From positions 1-12,649 of the forward strand of contig JADLEN010000028.1 of the NCBI GenBank assembly GCA_020846105.1: a stretch of DNA of 12,649 nt, read 5' to 3'. Below, piece by piece: positions 1-6,594 of this stretch. The stretch comes from Chitinophagaceae bacterium. GTDB taxonomy: Bacteria; Bacteroidota; Bacteroidia; Chitinophagales; Chitinophagaceae. Below the pieces are notes generated by a model, which ran no database searches, had not been told where the DNA came from, and was given only the letters and a program-made list of their open reading frames with translations. Numbering within the stretch: the stretch's first letter is position 1; every line of letters begins with the position of its first letter. The translations under genes were made by a program, and so were the position numbers.

Positions 1-494
1 ATAAAAAAATAAAGAAAATCTCAGGAGGAATTGGAATAGATTATTTGTCGGGCAATACAGATAAAACCAAAGTAGGTGACAATAATAATTTTAATACACT
101 GTACGCCACCAACCACAAATTTTATGGCTATATGGATTACTTCCTCAACATTCCTGGCGATACAAAACAACGTGGCTTAATGGACATTTATGCGAAAGTC
201 GGATTTTACCCAAGCAAAAAAATCAATACTTATGTTACCGTACATTACTTCTCTTTTGCAAATGAAAATAAATTAGGTGCAAAAAAAATTGGGCAAAGTG
301 CAGGTACTGAAACTGATTTTATTCTGAATTATAAAATAAGCCCCATCACAAGCCTTCAAGCAGGGTATTCTATGATGTTTGCAACACAAAATATGGAATT
401 GGTAAAAGGCGGAAATGCTAATCAATTCAACTCTTGGGCATATTTAATGCTAAAAATAACGCCTACTTTTTTTCATCACAAATTCAACGGCTAA
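1..494 (+). CDS. C-terminal part of alginate-export-family outer-membrane beta-barrel protein (5' end outside window)
   Basis: The reading frame is open from the left edge (first full codon at position 3) to the TAA at 492-494, giving about 163 residues. The start lies upstream, so a TTG at 45 should not be taken as the start. The text shows alternating polar/aromatic beta-strand patterns and the stretches GIDYLSG, FNTLYATNHKFYGYMDYF and a barrel-like end WAYLMLKITPTFF. These resemble the C-terminal third of the Alginate_exp porin-like family, which is common in Bacteroidota. Such proteins are outer-membrane channels, and the name reflects the first characterised member rather than a proven substrate here. 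nirK begins 36 bases downstream on the same strand with no terminator between, so the two are probably co-transcribed. A role in nitrite or anion passage is only an inference from that position. Family assignment is fairly sure; substrate is unknown. Confidence 0.75.
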   Translation, partial: KKIKKISGGIGIDYLSGNTDKTKVGDNNNFNTLYATNHKFYGYMDYFLNIPGDTKQRGLMDIYAKVGFYPSKKINTYVTVHYFSFANENKLGAKKIGQSAGTETDFILNYKISPITSLQAGYSMMFATQNMELVKGGNANQFNSWAYLMLKITPTFFHHKFNG

Positions 495-530
495 AACAAA
501 CAAAATAATTAACGACTAAAATTAAAAACA

Positions 531-1352
531 ATGAACACAAAAACAATTTTCAAACAATCGGCTATTGCTGCAAGCTTTGCAGTGGCACTATTATTGGGCA
601 GTTGCTCTGGCGGCAATAAAGGCTCTGAAAACTCTTCAAGCAATACCACCCAAGCCATCGAAGGCGAGGAAATTGCGGTACTGACAGCAGCACCAAATGT
701 GCCACCGCCCATCACCCGTAAGCACGCTACCAAGATGATTGTAAAATTGGAAGTGATAGAAAAGGAAATGGAAATGATGGATGGTGTGAAATATAACTAC
801 TGGACATTTGGTGGAAGTGTACCCGGATTATTTATCCGTGTTCGTGAAGGTGATCTTGTAGAATTTCATTTGAGCAATCACGCAAATAATAAATTGCCCC
901 ACAACATAGATTTGCACGCAGTATCTGGGGAAGGTGGTGGTGCCGCAGCAACCTTTACTGCGCCGGGTCACGAAACACAATTTTCTTTTACTGCCCTCAA
1001 CCCTGGCTTGTATATTTACCATTGTGCTACAGCACCTGTGGGTATGCACATCGCCAACGGTATGTATGGTTTGATATTGGTAGAACCTAAAGAAGGCTTG
1101 CCAAAAGTGGACAAAGAATTTTATGTTTGTCAAGGTGATTTTTACACAAAAGGAAACTATGGCGAATCTGGTTTGCAGCAATTCAATATGGATAAAGCGC
1201 TAAAAGAACAACCTGACTATGTGGTTTTTAATGGTCAAGTTGGCGCGCTTTCTGGCGATAAATCTATGAAAGCAAAAGTTGGTGACAAGGTTCGATTGTT
1301 TGTAGGAAATGGTGGTCCCAATATGCTATCAAGCTTTCACGTAATTGGTTAA
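531..1352 (+). CDS. nirK: Copper nitrite reductase NirK, N-terminal 273 residues ending at a premature TAA
   Basis: NirK reduces nitrite to nitric oxide in the periplasm. The ATG at 531 is preceded by an A-rich leader and begins a lipoprotein signal (LLLGSC, lipidated Cys25). The first cupredoxin domain holds the type-1 copper ligands His124, Cys165, His173 and Met178, and type-2 ligands His129 and His164. Asp127 matches the catalytic Asp98 of Alcaligenes NirK, and His270 in SSFHVIG matches catalytic His255. The frame then stops at TAA (1350-1352), where relatives such as AniA read HVIGEIFD. The same frame continues with IFDNVYPEGG and the rest of NirK. As written, the product ends inside the second cupredoxin domain and lacks the type-2 copper ligand equivalent to His306, so it should not form a complete active site. 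It is otherwise a clear AniA-like NirK. The break is either a nonsense mutation or a sequence error. Confidence 0.93.
   Translation: MNTKTIFKQSAIAASFAVALLLGSCSGGNKGSENSSSNTTQAIEGEEIAVLTAAPNVPPPITRKHATKMIVKLEVIEKEMEMMDGVKYNYWTFGGSVPGLFIRVREGDLVEFHLSNHANNKLPHNIDLHAVSGEGGGAAATFTAPGHETQFSFTALNPGLYIYHCATAPVGMHIANGMYGLILVEPKEGLPKVDKEFYVCQGDFYTKGNYGESGLQQFNMDKALKEQPDYVVFNGQVGALSGDKSMKAKVGDKVRLFVGNGGPNMLSSFHVIG
1350..1352 (+). other. In-frame TAA interrupting nirK
   Basis: Codon 274 of nirK is TAA. In AniA-type nitrite reductases the residue after HVIG is normally glutamate, so one G-to-T change (GAA to TAA) would explain it. There is no shift of frame: the 210 codons that follow, up to the next stop at 1980, continue the family sequence without another stop. 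TAA also ends most other complete genes here, so the codon is not reassigned as sense. No stem-loop or known recoding element is evident around it. Whether it is real cannot be settled from one sequence. Confidence 0.9.
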
Positions 1353-1982
1353 ATTTTTGACAATGTTTATCCCGAAGGTGGTTCTACGTTGAATCATAAT
1401 GTACAAACAACTTTGATACCTGCCGGTGGTGCTGCAATTACAGAATTTAAATGCGATGTGCCTGCAACGCTTATTTTGGTGGATCACTCTATATTCAGAG
1501 CCTTTAATAAAGGAGCTTTGGGAATGTTACAAGTAGAAGGAGCTGAGCAAAAATCAATATACTCCGGGCAACAAGATGATAGAATATACCAAGCAGAAGG
1601 TGGTGCGGTACAAACTATGCCAAGCGAGCCAAAAGTAGCTGCGCTTCCACTTACAAAAGAGGAGAAAATGACGAAAGGAAAAGCAATTTATGCGAGTACT
1701 TGCCAAGCTTGTCACCAAGCAGACGGTAAAGGAATTGCCAACGCATTCCCTCCACTTGCTGCTTCAGATTTCTTCGCTTCTGACCCTTCAAAAATTGTTA
1801 CCGCAATTACACACGGTCTTTCTGGCAAGATTACTGTAAATGGTAAAAGCTATGATGGTGTGATGCCAAAACAAACTTTGAGCGATGCACAAATAGCATC
1901 GGTAGCAACTTATGTACTTAATAGTTTTGGCAATAAAGGTGGTGAAATAAAAGAAACCGAGGTGGTAAAACTTAGAAAATAA
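1353..1982 (+). pseudogene. nirK: Rest of NirK: end of second cupredoxin domain plus fused C-terminal cytochrome c domain
   Basis: This continues the nirK frame after the internal TAA; uninterrupted, the protein would be 483 residues. Numbering from Met1, residues 275-337 finish the second cupredoxin domain and include His319 in LVDHSIFRAF, the expected type-2 copper ligand equivalent to His306. After a linker, residues 376-475 form a class I cytochrome c domain with heme motif CQACH (391-395) and a likely axial Met445 in GVMPK. Such NirK-cytochrome fusions can feed electrons directly to the type-1 copper. On its own this segment has no signal peptide. The first frame-compatible start codons are a TTG at 1389 and an ATG at 1524, both without a leader, so a free periplasmic cytochrome is unlikely to be made from it. 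The domain is about 60% identical (hand alignment) to the separate cytochrome at 3402-3869. Confidence 0.85.
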
Positions 1983-1983
1983 A

Positions 1984-2745
1984 ATGACAAGATTATTCAT
2001 TATCATCTTTTTATTCAACAGCACTTTTTCAGAGGGAAAAGGCGGCGAAGGTATGGTCTCTATCAAAGGGGGCTATTACCTGCCGCTTTATTCTTTAGAT
2101 TCGCAAAAGCTGCTGGTGAAAGACTTTTTGATGGATGTGTATCCTGTTACCAACAACAACTATTTGTCTTTTTTGCAAGAAAATAATGAGTGGGAAAGGA
2201 GCAAAGTAAAATCAATTTTTGCCGATACCAATTATTTGAATCAATGGATTTCTGACAGCACTTTTTCTCCCAATCTTGCAAAAAGTCCCGTGGTCAATGT
2301 CTCTTGGTTTGCTGCAAAAAAATATTGCGAATGCCAAGGCAAAAGACTAGCTACAACTGCTGAGTGGGAATTGGCAGCTCGCGCGAGCGACACAAAAGCG
2401 GATGCCTCGAAAGATAAAAAATTCAATCAGTGGGTGCTTAATTGGGTATCGAAACCAAACCCGAAAGTACTGCCCAATGTGGGTTATACTTTCCGAAATT
2501 ACTATGGTGTGTACGACCTACACGGCTTGGTTTGGGAATGGACTTACGATTTCAACAGTGCGCTTACCACCGGCGAATCGCGCGGCAATAGCGGATTAGA
2601 CAATACACTTTTTTGCGGAGGCGGCTCATTTGCTTCCAAAGACATTAATAACTATGCTTCGTTTATGCGCTTTGCCACACGGTCTAGCCTCAAAGCAAAA
2701 TACTGCGTGCCCAATGTTGGGTTTCGCTGTGTAAAAACACAATAA
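1984..2745 (+). CDS. nirV: NirV-like SUMF1/FGE-domain protein, exported, lacking the catalytic cysteine pair
   Basis: The protein has 253 residues. The ATG lies one base after the nirK stop, and a short hydrophobic export signal (residues 1-16, MTRLFIIIFLFNSTFS) supports this start. SUMF1-family marks are PVTNNNYLSFL (55-65), SPVVNVSWFAAKKYC (101-115), GKRLATTAEWELAAR (119-133), GVYDLHGLVWEWTYD (175-189) and the ending NVGFRC (244-249). True formylglycine-generating enzymes carry two cysteines just before the final AARS segment. Aligned here, those positions are Ala225 and Phe230, so sulfatase-activating chemistry is not expected. NirV proteins of this family are known immediately downstream of nirK in proteobacterial denitrifiers such as Rhodobacter sphaeroides 2.4.3, and the position here matches. 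Their function is unclear; help in NirK maturation or copper loading is an inference. Family assignment is sure, the nirV name less so. Confidence 0.82.
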   Translation: MTRLFIIIFLFNSTFSEGKGGEGMVSIKGGYYLPLYSLDSQKLLVKDFLMDVYPVTNNNYLSFLQENNEWERSKVKSIFADTNYLNQWISDSTFSPNLAKSPVVNVSWFAAKKYCECQGKRLATTAEWELAARASDTKADASKDKKFNQWVLNWVSKPNPKVLPNVGYTFRNYYGVYDLHGLVWEWTYDFNSALTTGESRGNSGLDNTLFCGGGSFASKDINNYASFMRFATRSSLKAKYCVPNVGFRCVKTQ

Positions 2746-2747
2746 TT

Positions 2748-3383
2748 ATGAAATACAAATTCCTGAAAATTGCGGCACTTGTTGCGCTTCCTCTTTTACT
2801 TAATTCTTGCCAAGAAAATGCAACGAAAGAAAAAGTAGCAGAAGAAAAAGAGTGTTGCAAGAAGAAAGATGCAAACGAAAGTGGCAAAGTTTCGGAAGAG
2901 TCTATTTACAACGTTACAAGTTTTTGGCAAACGCAAAACAATGAAAAAATACAGCTCAGGCACTTTGAAGGCAAACTGTTAATCGCAGCAATGGTATTCA
3001 CGCATTGCGAAGCAGCTTGCCCTCGCATCGTAGCCGACATCCAAAGGATTGAAAAAGAATTTACAGCCGACGAATTGAAGCAGATAAACTTCTTGCTCAT
3101 TTCTATGGACCCCGAAAGAGACTCCTCTGAAAGGCTTTTAGCGTTTTCGAAAGAATACCAAATGAATAATAACTGGACGCTCATAAACGGTACTGATGAT
3201 GCCACTATGGAGATGGCAAATATTTTGGGCGTGCGCGTCAAGAAGCTTTCTGACGGCGGATTCGACCACTCCAACACTATCTTTTTGATAGACCGTGGTG
3301 GCAACATCGTACACCAACAAAACGGGCTAGAGCAAGAACCAACAGATATGATCAAAAACACAAAAACATTTCTTAATAAATAA
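2748..3383 (+). CDS. SCO1/SenC-family copper chaperone / thiol-disulfide lipoprotein
   Basis: The protein has 211 residues and starts at an ATG two bases after the upstream stop. The N-terminus is a lipoprotein signal with lipobox LLNSC (Cys21), so it is probably anchored in a membrane facing the periplasm. The thioredoxin-like domain follows, with the SCO copper motif FTHCEAACP (Cys87 and Cys91, CxxxC) and the distal histidine in FDHSN (His174), the three classic copper ligands. SCO proteins deliver copper to, or reduce cysteines of, cuproproteins, best known for the CuA site of cytochrome oxidase. Between nirV and the cytochrome gene, the natural client here is the copper of NirK, which is an inference from position. 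An extra Cys36-Cys37 pair in a lysine/glutamate-rich linker could be another metal-binding site or chance. The family call is firm. Confidence 0.92.
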   Translation: MKYKFLKIAALVALPLLLNSCQENATKEKVAEEKECCKKKDANESGKVSEESIYNVTSFWQTQNNEKIQLRHFEGKLLIAAMVFTHCEAACPRIVADIQRIEKEFTADELKQINFLLISMDPERDSSERLLAFSKEYQMNNNWTLINGTDDATMEMANILGVRVKKLSDGGFDHSNTIFLIDRGGNIVHQQNGLEQEPTDMIKNTKTFLNK

Positions 3384-3401
3384 AAACAAAAAACAAAAAC
3401 A

Positions 3402-3869
3402 ATGAAAAAGTCAAACATCTTCAAAGCATCAGCAATCGTAGCCATTGCCATCTTTAGCGCCTGCGGCGGCGGAGAGCAGCCAGCAACAACAACTGCCACT
3501 ACCGAAGAGGCACCTGTATCAATGGTAGCACCTACCGAGCTTACTAAAGAGCAAAAAATAGAGCAAGGAAAAGCAGTGTATGAAAAAGTATGCCAAGCCT
3601 GCCATCAGGCCGACGGAAAAGGCGTTCCAGGTGCATTTCCTCCACTTGCAGAGTCTGATTACTTAGCTGCAGACCTTACCAAATCCATACACGGCGTAGT
3701 TCACGGACTTTCTGGAGAAATCACAGTAAATGGTGTAAAGTTTAATTCTGCAATGCCAAAATCTGACCTCAGCGACGAAGAAATTGCAAACGTTTTCACT
3801 TATGTGCTCAACAATTTTAGCAACAAAGGTGGAGAGGTAAGTGCAGCTGATGTAGCCGCAACAAGATAA
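3402..3869 (+). CDS. Class I cytochrome c lipoprotein, paralogue of the NirK-fused cytochrome domain
   Basis: The protein has 155 residues. The ATG at 3402 follows an 18-base A/C-only leader, and the signal ends in lipobox FSAC (Cys21). A Thr/Ala/Glu-rich linker (about 26-46) tethers one cytochrome c domain with heme site CQACH (64-68) and probable axial Met118 in SAMPK. It should carry electrons in the periplasm while fixed to a membrane. Its cytochrome domain aligns without gaps over about 105 residues to the C-terminus of the interrupted NirK, sharing CQACHQADGKG, AFPPLA, HGLSG and the end NKGGE, roughly 60% identity by hand. The shared origin suggests that both serve the same donor or acceptor. 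It is a plausible donor to NirK or NorC, the latter starting 28 bases downstream. The exact partner is inferred only. Confidence 0.9.
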   Translation: MKKSNIFKASAIVAIAIFSACGGGEQPATTTATTEEAPVSMVAPTELTKEQKIEQGKAVYEKVCQACHQADGKGVPGAFPPLAESDYLAADLTKSIHGVVHGLSGEITVNGVKFNSAMPKSDLSDEEIANVFTYVLNNFSNKGGEVSAADVAATR

Positions 3870-3897
3870 CAATCACGCTTTTTAAAAACTTAATAGT

Positions 3898-4323
3898 ATG
3901 CTTTCAAAATCGCAAGCAAAGGTGTTTTTTCTGGGAGGTACAATGCTCTCCTTTGCAGTTTTCTTAGGTATGTCTTGGAACTCGATGAGCAAGGAAGTAC
4001 CCAAGCAAACGCACGAAGAAAACTTGACAGCTCAGGTAATAAATGGGAAAAAAATCTGGGAAGCAAACAACTGTATGGGTTGCCATACCATATTGGGCGA
4101 GGGCGCTTATTACGCCCCCGAACTTACTAAAGTGTATGATAGAAGAGGCGAAGGCTACATAAAAGCCGCGCTGATGTCTAAAACACCTTGGTCGCCGAGA
4201 GGTAGAAAAATGGTGGCCTATGCTATGACCGAGCAAGAAGCAAACGATGTTGTTGCCTTCTTGAAATGGGTAGGAGAAATGGACCTCAATGGTTTCCCTG
4301 CAAAACCAGATTTGAAAAAATAG
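3898..4323 (+). CDS. norC: Nitric oxide reductase subunit C (membrane-anchored cytochrome c)
   Basis: The protein has 141 residues, a usual NorC length. One N-terminal membrane helix (about 9-27, FFLGGTMLSFAVFLGM) anchors a periplasmic cytochrome c domain with heme motif CMGCH (59-63). That motif sits in a typical NorC sequence ENNCMGCHTILGEGAYYAPEL-like block, here with ANN in place of ENN. The likely axial ligand is Met105 in GRKM. NorC accepts electrons from periplasmic donors and passes them to heme b of NorB for reduction of two NO to N2O. norB starts 27 bases downstream, giving the usual norCB order. The gene ends in TAG, while most of its neighbours end in TAA. No Shine-Dalgarno is visible; the leader is AT-rich, as for the neighbours. 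The assignment is firm. Confidence 0.95.
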   Translation: MLSKSQAKVFFLGGTMLSFAVFLGMSWNSMSKEVPKQTHEENLTAQVINGKKIWEANNCMGCHTILGEGAYYAPELTKVYDRRGEGYIKAALMSKTPWSPRGRKMVAYAMTEQEANDVVAFLKWVGEMDLNGFPAKPDLKK

Positions 4324-4350
4324 TGTTTAACTAAAAATTTTTCTTTTATT

Positions 4351-5691
4351 ATGAAATATAAATCGCAGAAAGTAGCCTACTGGTTTTTTGCCTTGTCGAT
4401 GCTGCTATTAAGTTTGCAAATTGTGTACGGCTTCATTATGGGTTTCGCGCATATGGGATACGATAATCTTCACTCTATTATTCCGTTCAATACGGCAAGG
4501 GCAGTGCATACCAACCTTTTGGTGGTGTGGCTATTATCTGGCTTTATGGGTGCCGCTTATTACATAATACCCGAAGAAGCCGAGAAAGAATTGGTGAGTG
4601 TAAAACTCGCTTACATCCAATTAATAACACTAGCCTTGGTGGGTGTGGTGGCCATTGTAGGTTATCACTTCAACTATTGGGAAGGCCGTAAGTTTTTGGA
4701 AATTCCACGACCACTAGACTGGTTGGTGGTAGCTAATGTACTCACCTTTTTAGGCATCATTATTATGACCCTTGCAAAAGGAAAAAAACGAACAACAACC
4801 TCTTTAGTGCTCACTATGGGCTTGGTGTTTGCCGCGCTACTATACCTACCTGGTATGATTTGGTTCGACAACCAAACGATGGATTCATTCTTCCGTTGGT
4901 GGGTAGTGCATCTTTGGGTAGAAGGTGTTTGGGAATTGATAATGGGCGGTATCCTTGCCTTCTTACTTATCAAAATTACAGGTGTGGATAGAGAGGTAAT
5001 TGAGAAATGGCTTTACGTAATTGTTGGTCTTACTTTTATCTCTGGAATCTTAGGTACTGGTCACCACTATTATTATATTGGTGTGGGCAAAATTTGGTTA
5101 ATTGTTGGCGGAATATTCTCAGCATTAGAGCCTTTGGCGTTCTTAGCAATGGCGCTGTTTGCTATCGCAATGTATCGTAAGGGAGAGAAAAAACATCCCA
5201 ACAAAATGGCACTTAGTTGGACGCTTGGTACCGCCATTGTATCTTTTGTAGGTGCTGGTTTGTTAGGCTTGGCGCACACTTTCCCTGCGGTAAATATGTA
5301 CACTCACGGCACGCTAGTAACGGCTATGCACGGTCACCTTGCGTTTTGGGGTGCTTACGCAATGATAGTTTTTGCGTTCATTAGCTATTCAATGCCCAAT
5401 CTTACGGGTCGTAAAATGTACGAAACCACATCTGGCTTGTTGGCTTTCTGGCTTTCCAATATTGGAATGATAGGTATGACAGCAGCTTTTGGTGTGGCAG
5501 GCGTTGCACAGGTATATCTCGAACGCAAAGTTGGTCTTGAGTTTGGCGAAGTGCAAAAGGAAATTGAGGTTCACTTTTTTATCCTAGTGTCTTGCGCCAC
5601 CTTATTCACCACAGGCATTGGTTTCTTTATTTATGAATTTATAAAGTACGGTCGCCCTAATGATGAGGCATTAATTGCCAATCAAGAATAA
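4351..5691 (+). CDS. norB: Nitric oxide reductase subunit B, cNOR type
   Basis: The protein has 446 residues with about twelve membrane helices, a member of the heme-copper oxidase superfamily that reduces 2 NO to N2O. All expected metal ligands can be placed: His53 (RAVHTN) and His329 for low-spin heme b, His327 (HGHLAFWG) for heme b3, and His187 (VVHLWVEG), His238 and His239 (GTGHHYY) for non-heme iron FeB. The functional glutamates Glu191, Glu195 and Glu260 match the Pseudomonas positions 211, 215 and 280. The spacings His187 to His238 (51) and His238 to His327 (89) equal those of Pseudomonas aeruginosa NorB. It lacks the long N-terminal extension of quinol-dependent qNOR, which agrees with a separate norC just upstream. 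It is intact and the last gene before a strong terminator. Confidence 0.97.
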   Translation: MKYKSQKVAYWFFALSMLLLSLQIVYGFIMGFAHMGYDNLHSIIPFNTARAVHTNLLVVWLLSGFMGAAYYIIPEEAEKELVSVKLAYIQLITLALVGVVAIVGYHFNYWEGRKFLEIPRPLDWLVVANVLTFLGIIIMTLAKGKKRTTTSLVLTMGLVFAALLYLPGMIWFDNQTMDSFFRWWVVHLWVEGVWELIMGGILAFLLIKITGVDREVIEKWLYVIVGLTFISGILGTGHHYYYIGVGKIWLIVGGIFSALEPLAFLAMALFAIAMYRKGEKKHPNKMALSWTLGTAIVSFVGAGLLGLAHTFPAVNMYTHGTLVTAMHGHLAFWGAYAMIVFAFISYSMPNLTGRKMYETTSGLLAFWLSNIGMIGMTAAFGVAGVAQVYLERKVGLEFGEVQKEIEVHFFILVSCATLFTTGIGFFIYEFIKYGRPNDEALIANQE

Positions 5692-5714
5692 CAAGCACAT
5701 TTCTAAATTATACA

Positions 5715-5770
5715 AGAGCGCTGAAATAGTTGCCGCTACTATGCAGCCTATTTCAGCGCTCTATTTTTTT
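5715..5770 (+). terminator. Strong Rho-independent terminator between norB and norQ
   Basis: A perfect 15-base inverted repeat (5715-5729 AGAGCGCTGAAATAG; 5748-5762 CTATTTCAGCGCTCT) encloses an 18-base loop. One A and a run of seven T (5764-5770) follow. It begins 24 bases after the norB stop and ends 25 bases before the norQ start. It should end the nirK-norB transcript, or leave only partial read-through into norQD. Confidence 0.92.
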
Positions 5771-5794
5771 GAAAAAAACAAACATTTTTGAATA

Positions 5795-6589
5795 ATGATA
5801 GCAACAGAAGAGATTATTAAAACACCTTTTTATAAAGCAATAGGAAAGGAGTGCGACGTTTTTGAACATTCTTTTCAGAATAAATTACCACTGCTAATTA
5901 AAGGGCCAACGGGCACCGGAAAGTCTAGGTTTGTAGCATATATGGCAAGCCAATTGGACCAAAAAATGATTACGATTAGCTGCCACGAGGAAACATCATC
6001 AACCGATTTGATTGGACGATTCATCATCAAAGGCGCAGAAACAATTTGGCTTGATGGTCCATTAACCACTGCCGTAAAAAACGGGTACATTCTTTACCTA
6101 GACGAAGTGGCAGAAGCCCGCCCTGACGTAGTTGTGGCCATTCACTCACTTACCGATCATCGTCGTGAATTGTTTATAGACAAGCTGAACGAAACTGTGA
6201 AAGCGCACGAAAAATTTATGTTGGTGGCATCATTTAACCCAGGTTATCAACGTGGTTTTAAAGAATTGAAACCTTCTACACGGCAAAGGTTTATTGCGCT
6301 CTCTTTTAATTTTCCTGATGCAAAATTAGAAGAAGAAATTTTGATCAAAGAAACAGGTGTGGATGCGGATATTGCAAAGCGATTAGTGAACATCGGCAAC
6401 AAGGTGCGCAACCTTACAGAGCTTGGGCTTACAGAAACAGTTTCGACGAGATTGTTAGTAGATGCTGCGAAGCTGATTTGTTCGGGATTGGCAAACAGAC
6501 TATCGGTAAAAGTTGCTGTGATGGAACCGCTTTCTGACGAACCGCAAGTGCTCACTGCGCTCTACGATTTGACTGATTTAATGATGTAA
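5795..6589 (+). CDS. norQ: NorQ/CbbQ-type MoxR AAA+ ATPase
   Basis: The protein has 264 residues. Visible AAA+ elements are Walker A GPTGTGKS (37-44), Walker B ILYLDEV (99-105, Asp103-Glu104), a sensor-1 asparagine at Asn148 in SFNPGYQ, arginine-finger candidates Arg163 and Arg165 in STRQRF, and a sensor-2 arginine at Arg219 in VSTRLL. The ASFNPGYQRGFKELKPSTRQRF region is typical of NorQ/CbbQ. These ATPases work with a VWA partner (NorD or CbbO) to activate a metalloenzyme; NorQD are needed to build active NorCB, probably by inserting FeB. norD starts 5 bases downstream, the standard pairing. The ATG at 5795 lies just after the terminator region, so the unit needs its own promoter or read-through; I found no convincing Bacteroidota promoter in the remaining bases. 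CbbQ is the alternative name, but norB next door favours NorQ. Confidence 0.93.
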   Translation: MIATEEIIKTPFYKAIGKECDVFEHSFQNKLPLLIKGPTGTGKSRFVAYMASQLDQKMITISCHEETSSTDLIGRFIIKGAETIWLDGPLTTAVKNGYILYLDEVAEARPDVVVAIHSLTDHRRELFIDKLNETVKAHEKFMLVASFNPGYQRGFKELKPSTRQRFIALSFNFPDAKLEEEILIKETGVDADIAKRLVNIGNKVRNLTELGLTETVSTRLLVDAAKLICSGLANRLSVKVAVMEPLSDEPQVLTALYDLTDLMM

Positions 6590-6594
6590 TAATT

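Noticed and set aside
1350..1352. Programmed stop-codon recoding or an altered genetic code for TAA
   Set aside because: TAA ends most other complete genes in the window, and no stimulatory structure is evident next to this codon. A single-base mutation or base error is simpler.
1353..1982. A separate, independently expressed cytochrome c gene starting at TTG 1389
   Set aside because: The segment continues the cupredoxin domain of NirK in the same frame and has no signal peptide or leader, so it is the severed 3' part of nirK.
2656..2736. Active formylglycine-generating enzyme with a sulfatase client
   Set aside because: Both catalytic cysteine positions are replaced and there is no sulfatase gene in the window.
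3384..3401. Short A/C repeat before the free cytochrome gene as a regulatory repeat
   Set aside because: It is an A-rich leader like the one before nirK, typical of translation starts in this group.
1701..3620. Recent gene conversion between the two cytochrome c modules
   Set aside because: Protein similarity is high, but codons differ at many third positions even in the heme motif, so the copies have been separate for a long time.
5768..5790. Bacteroidota -33/-7 promoter for norQ (TTTG and CATTTTTG)
   Set aside because: The spacing is about 11 bases where 19-21 are expected, the -7 box does not fit TAnnTTTG, and the first element is part of the terminator T-tract.
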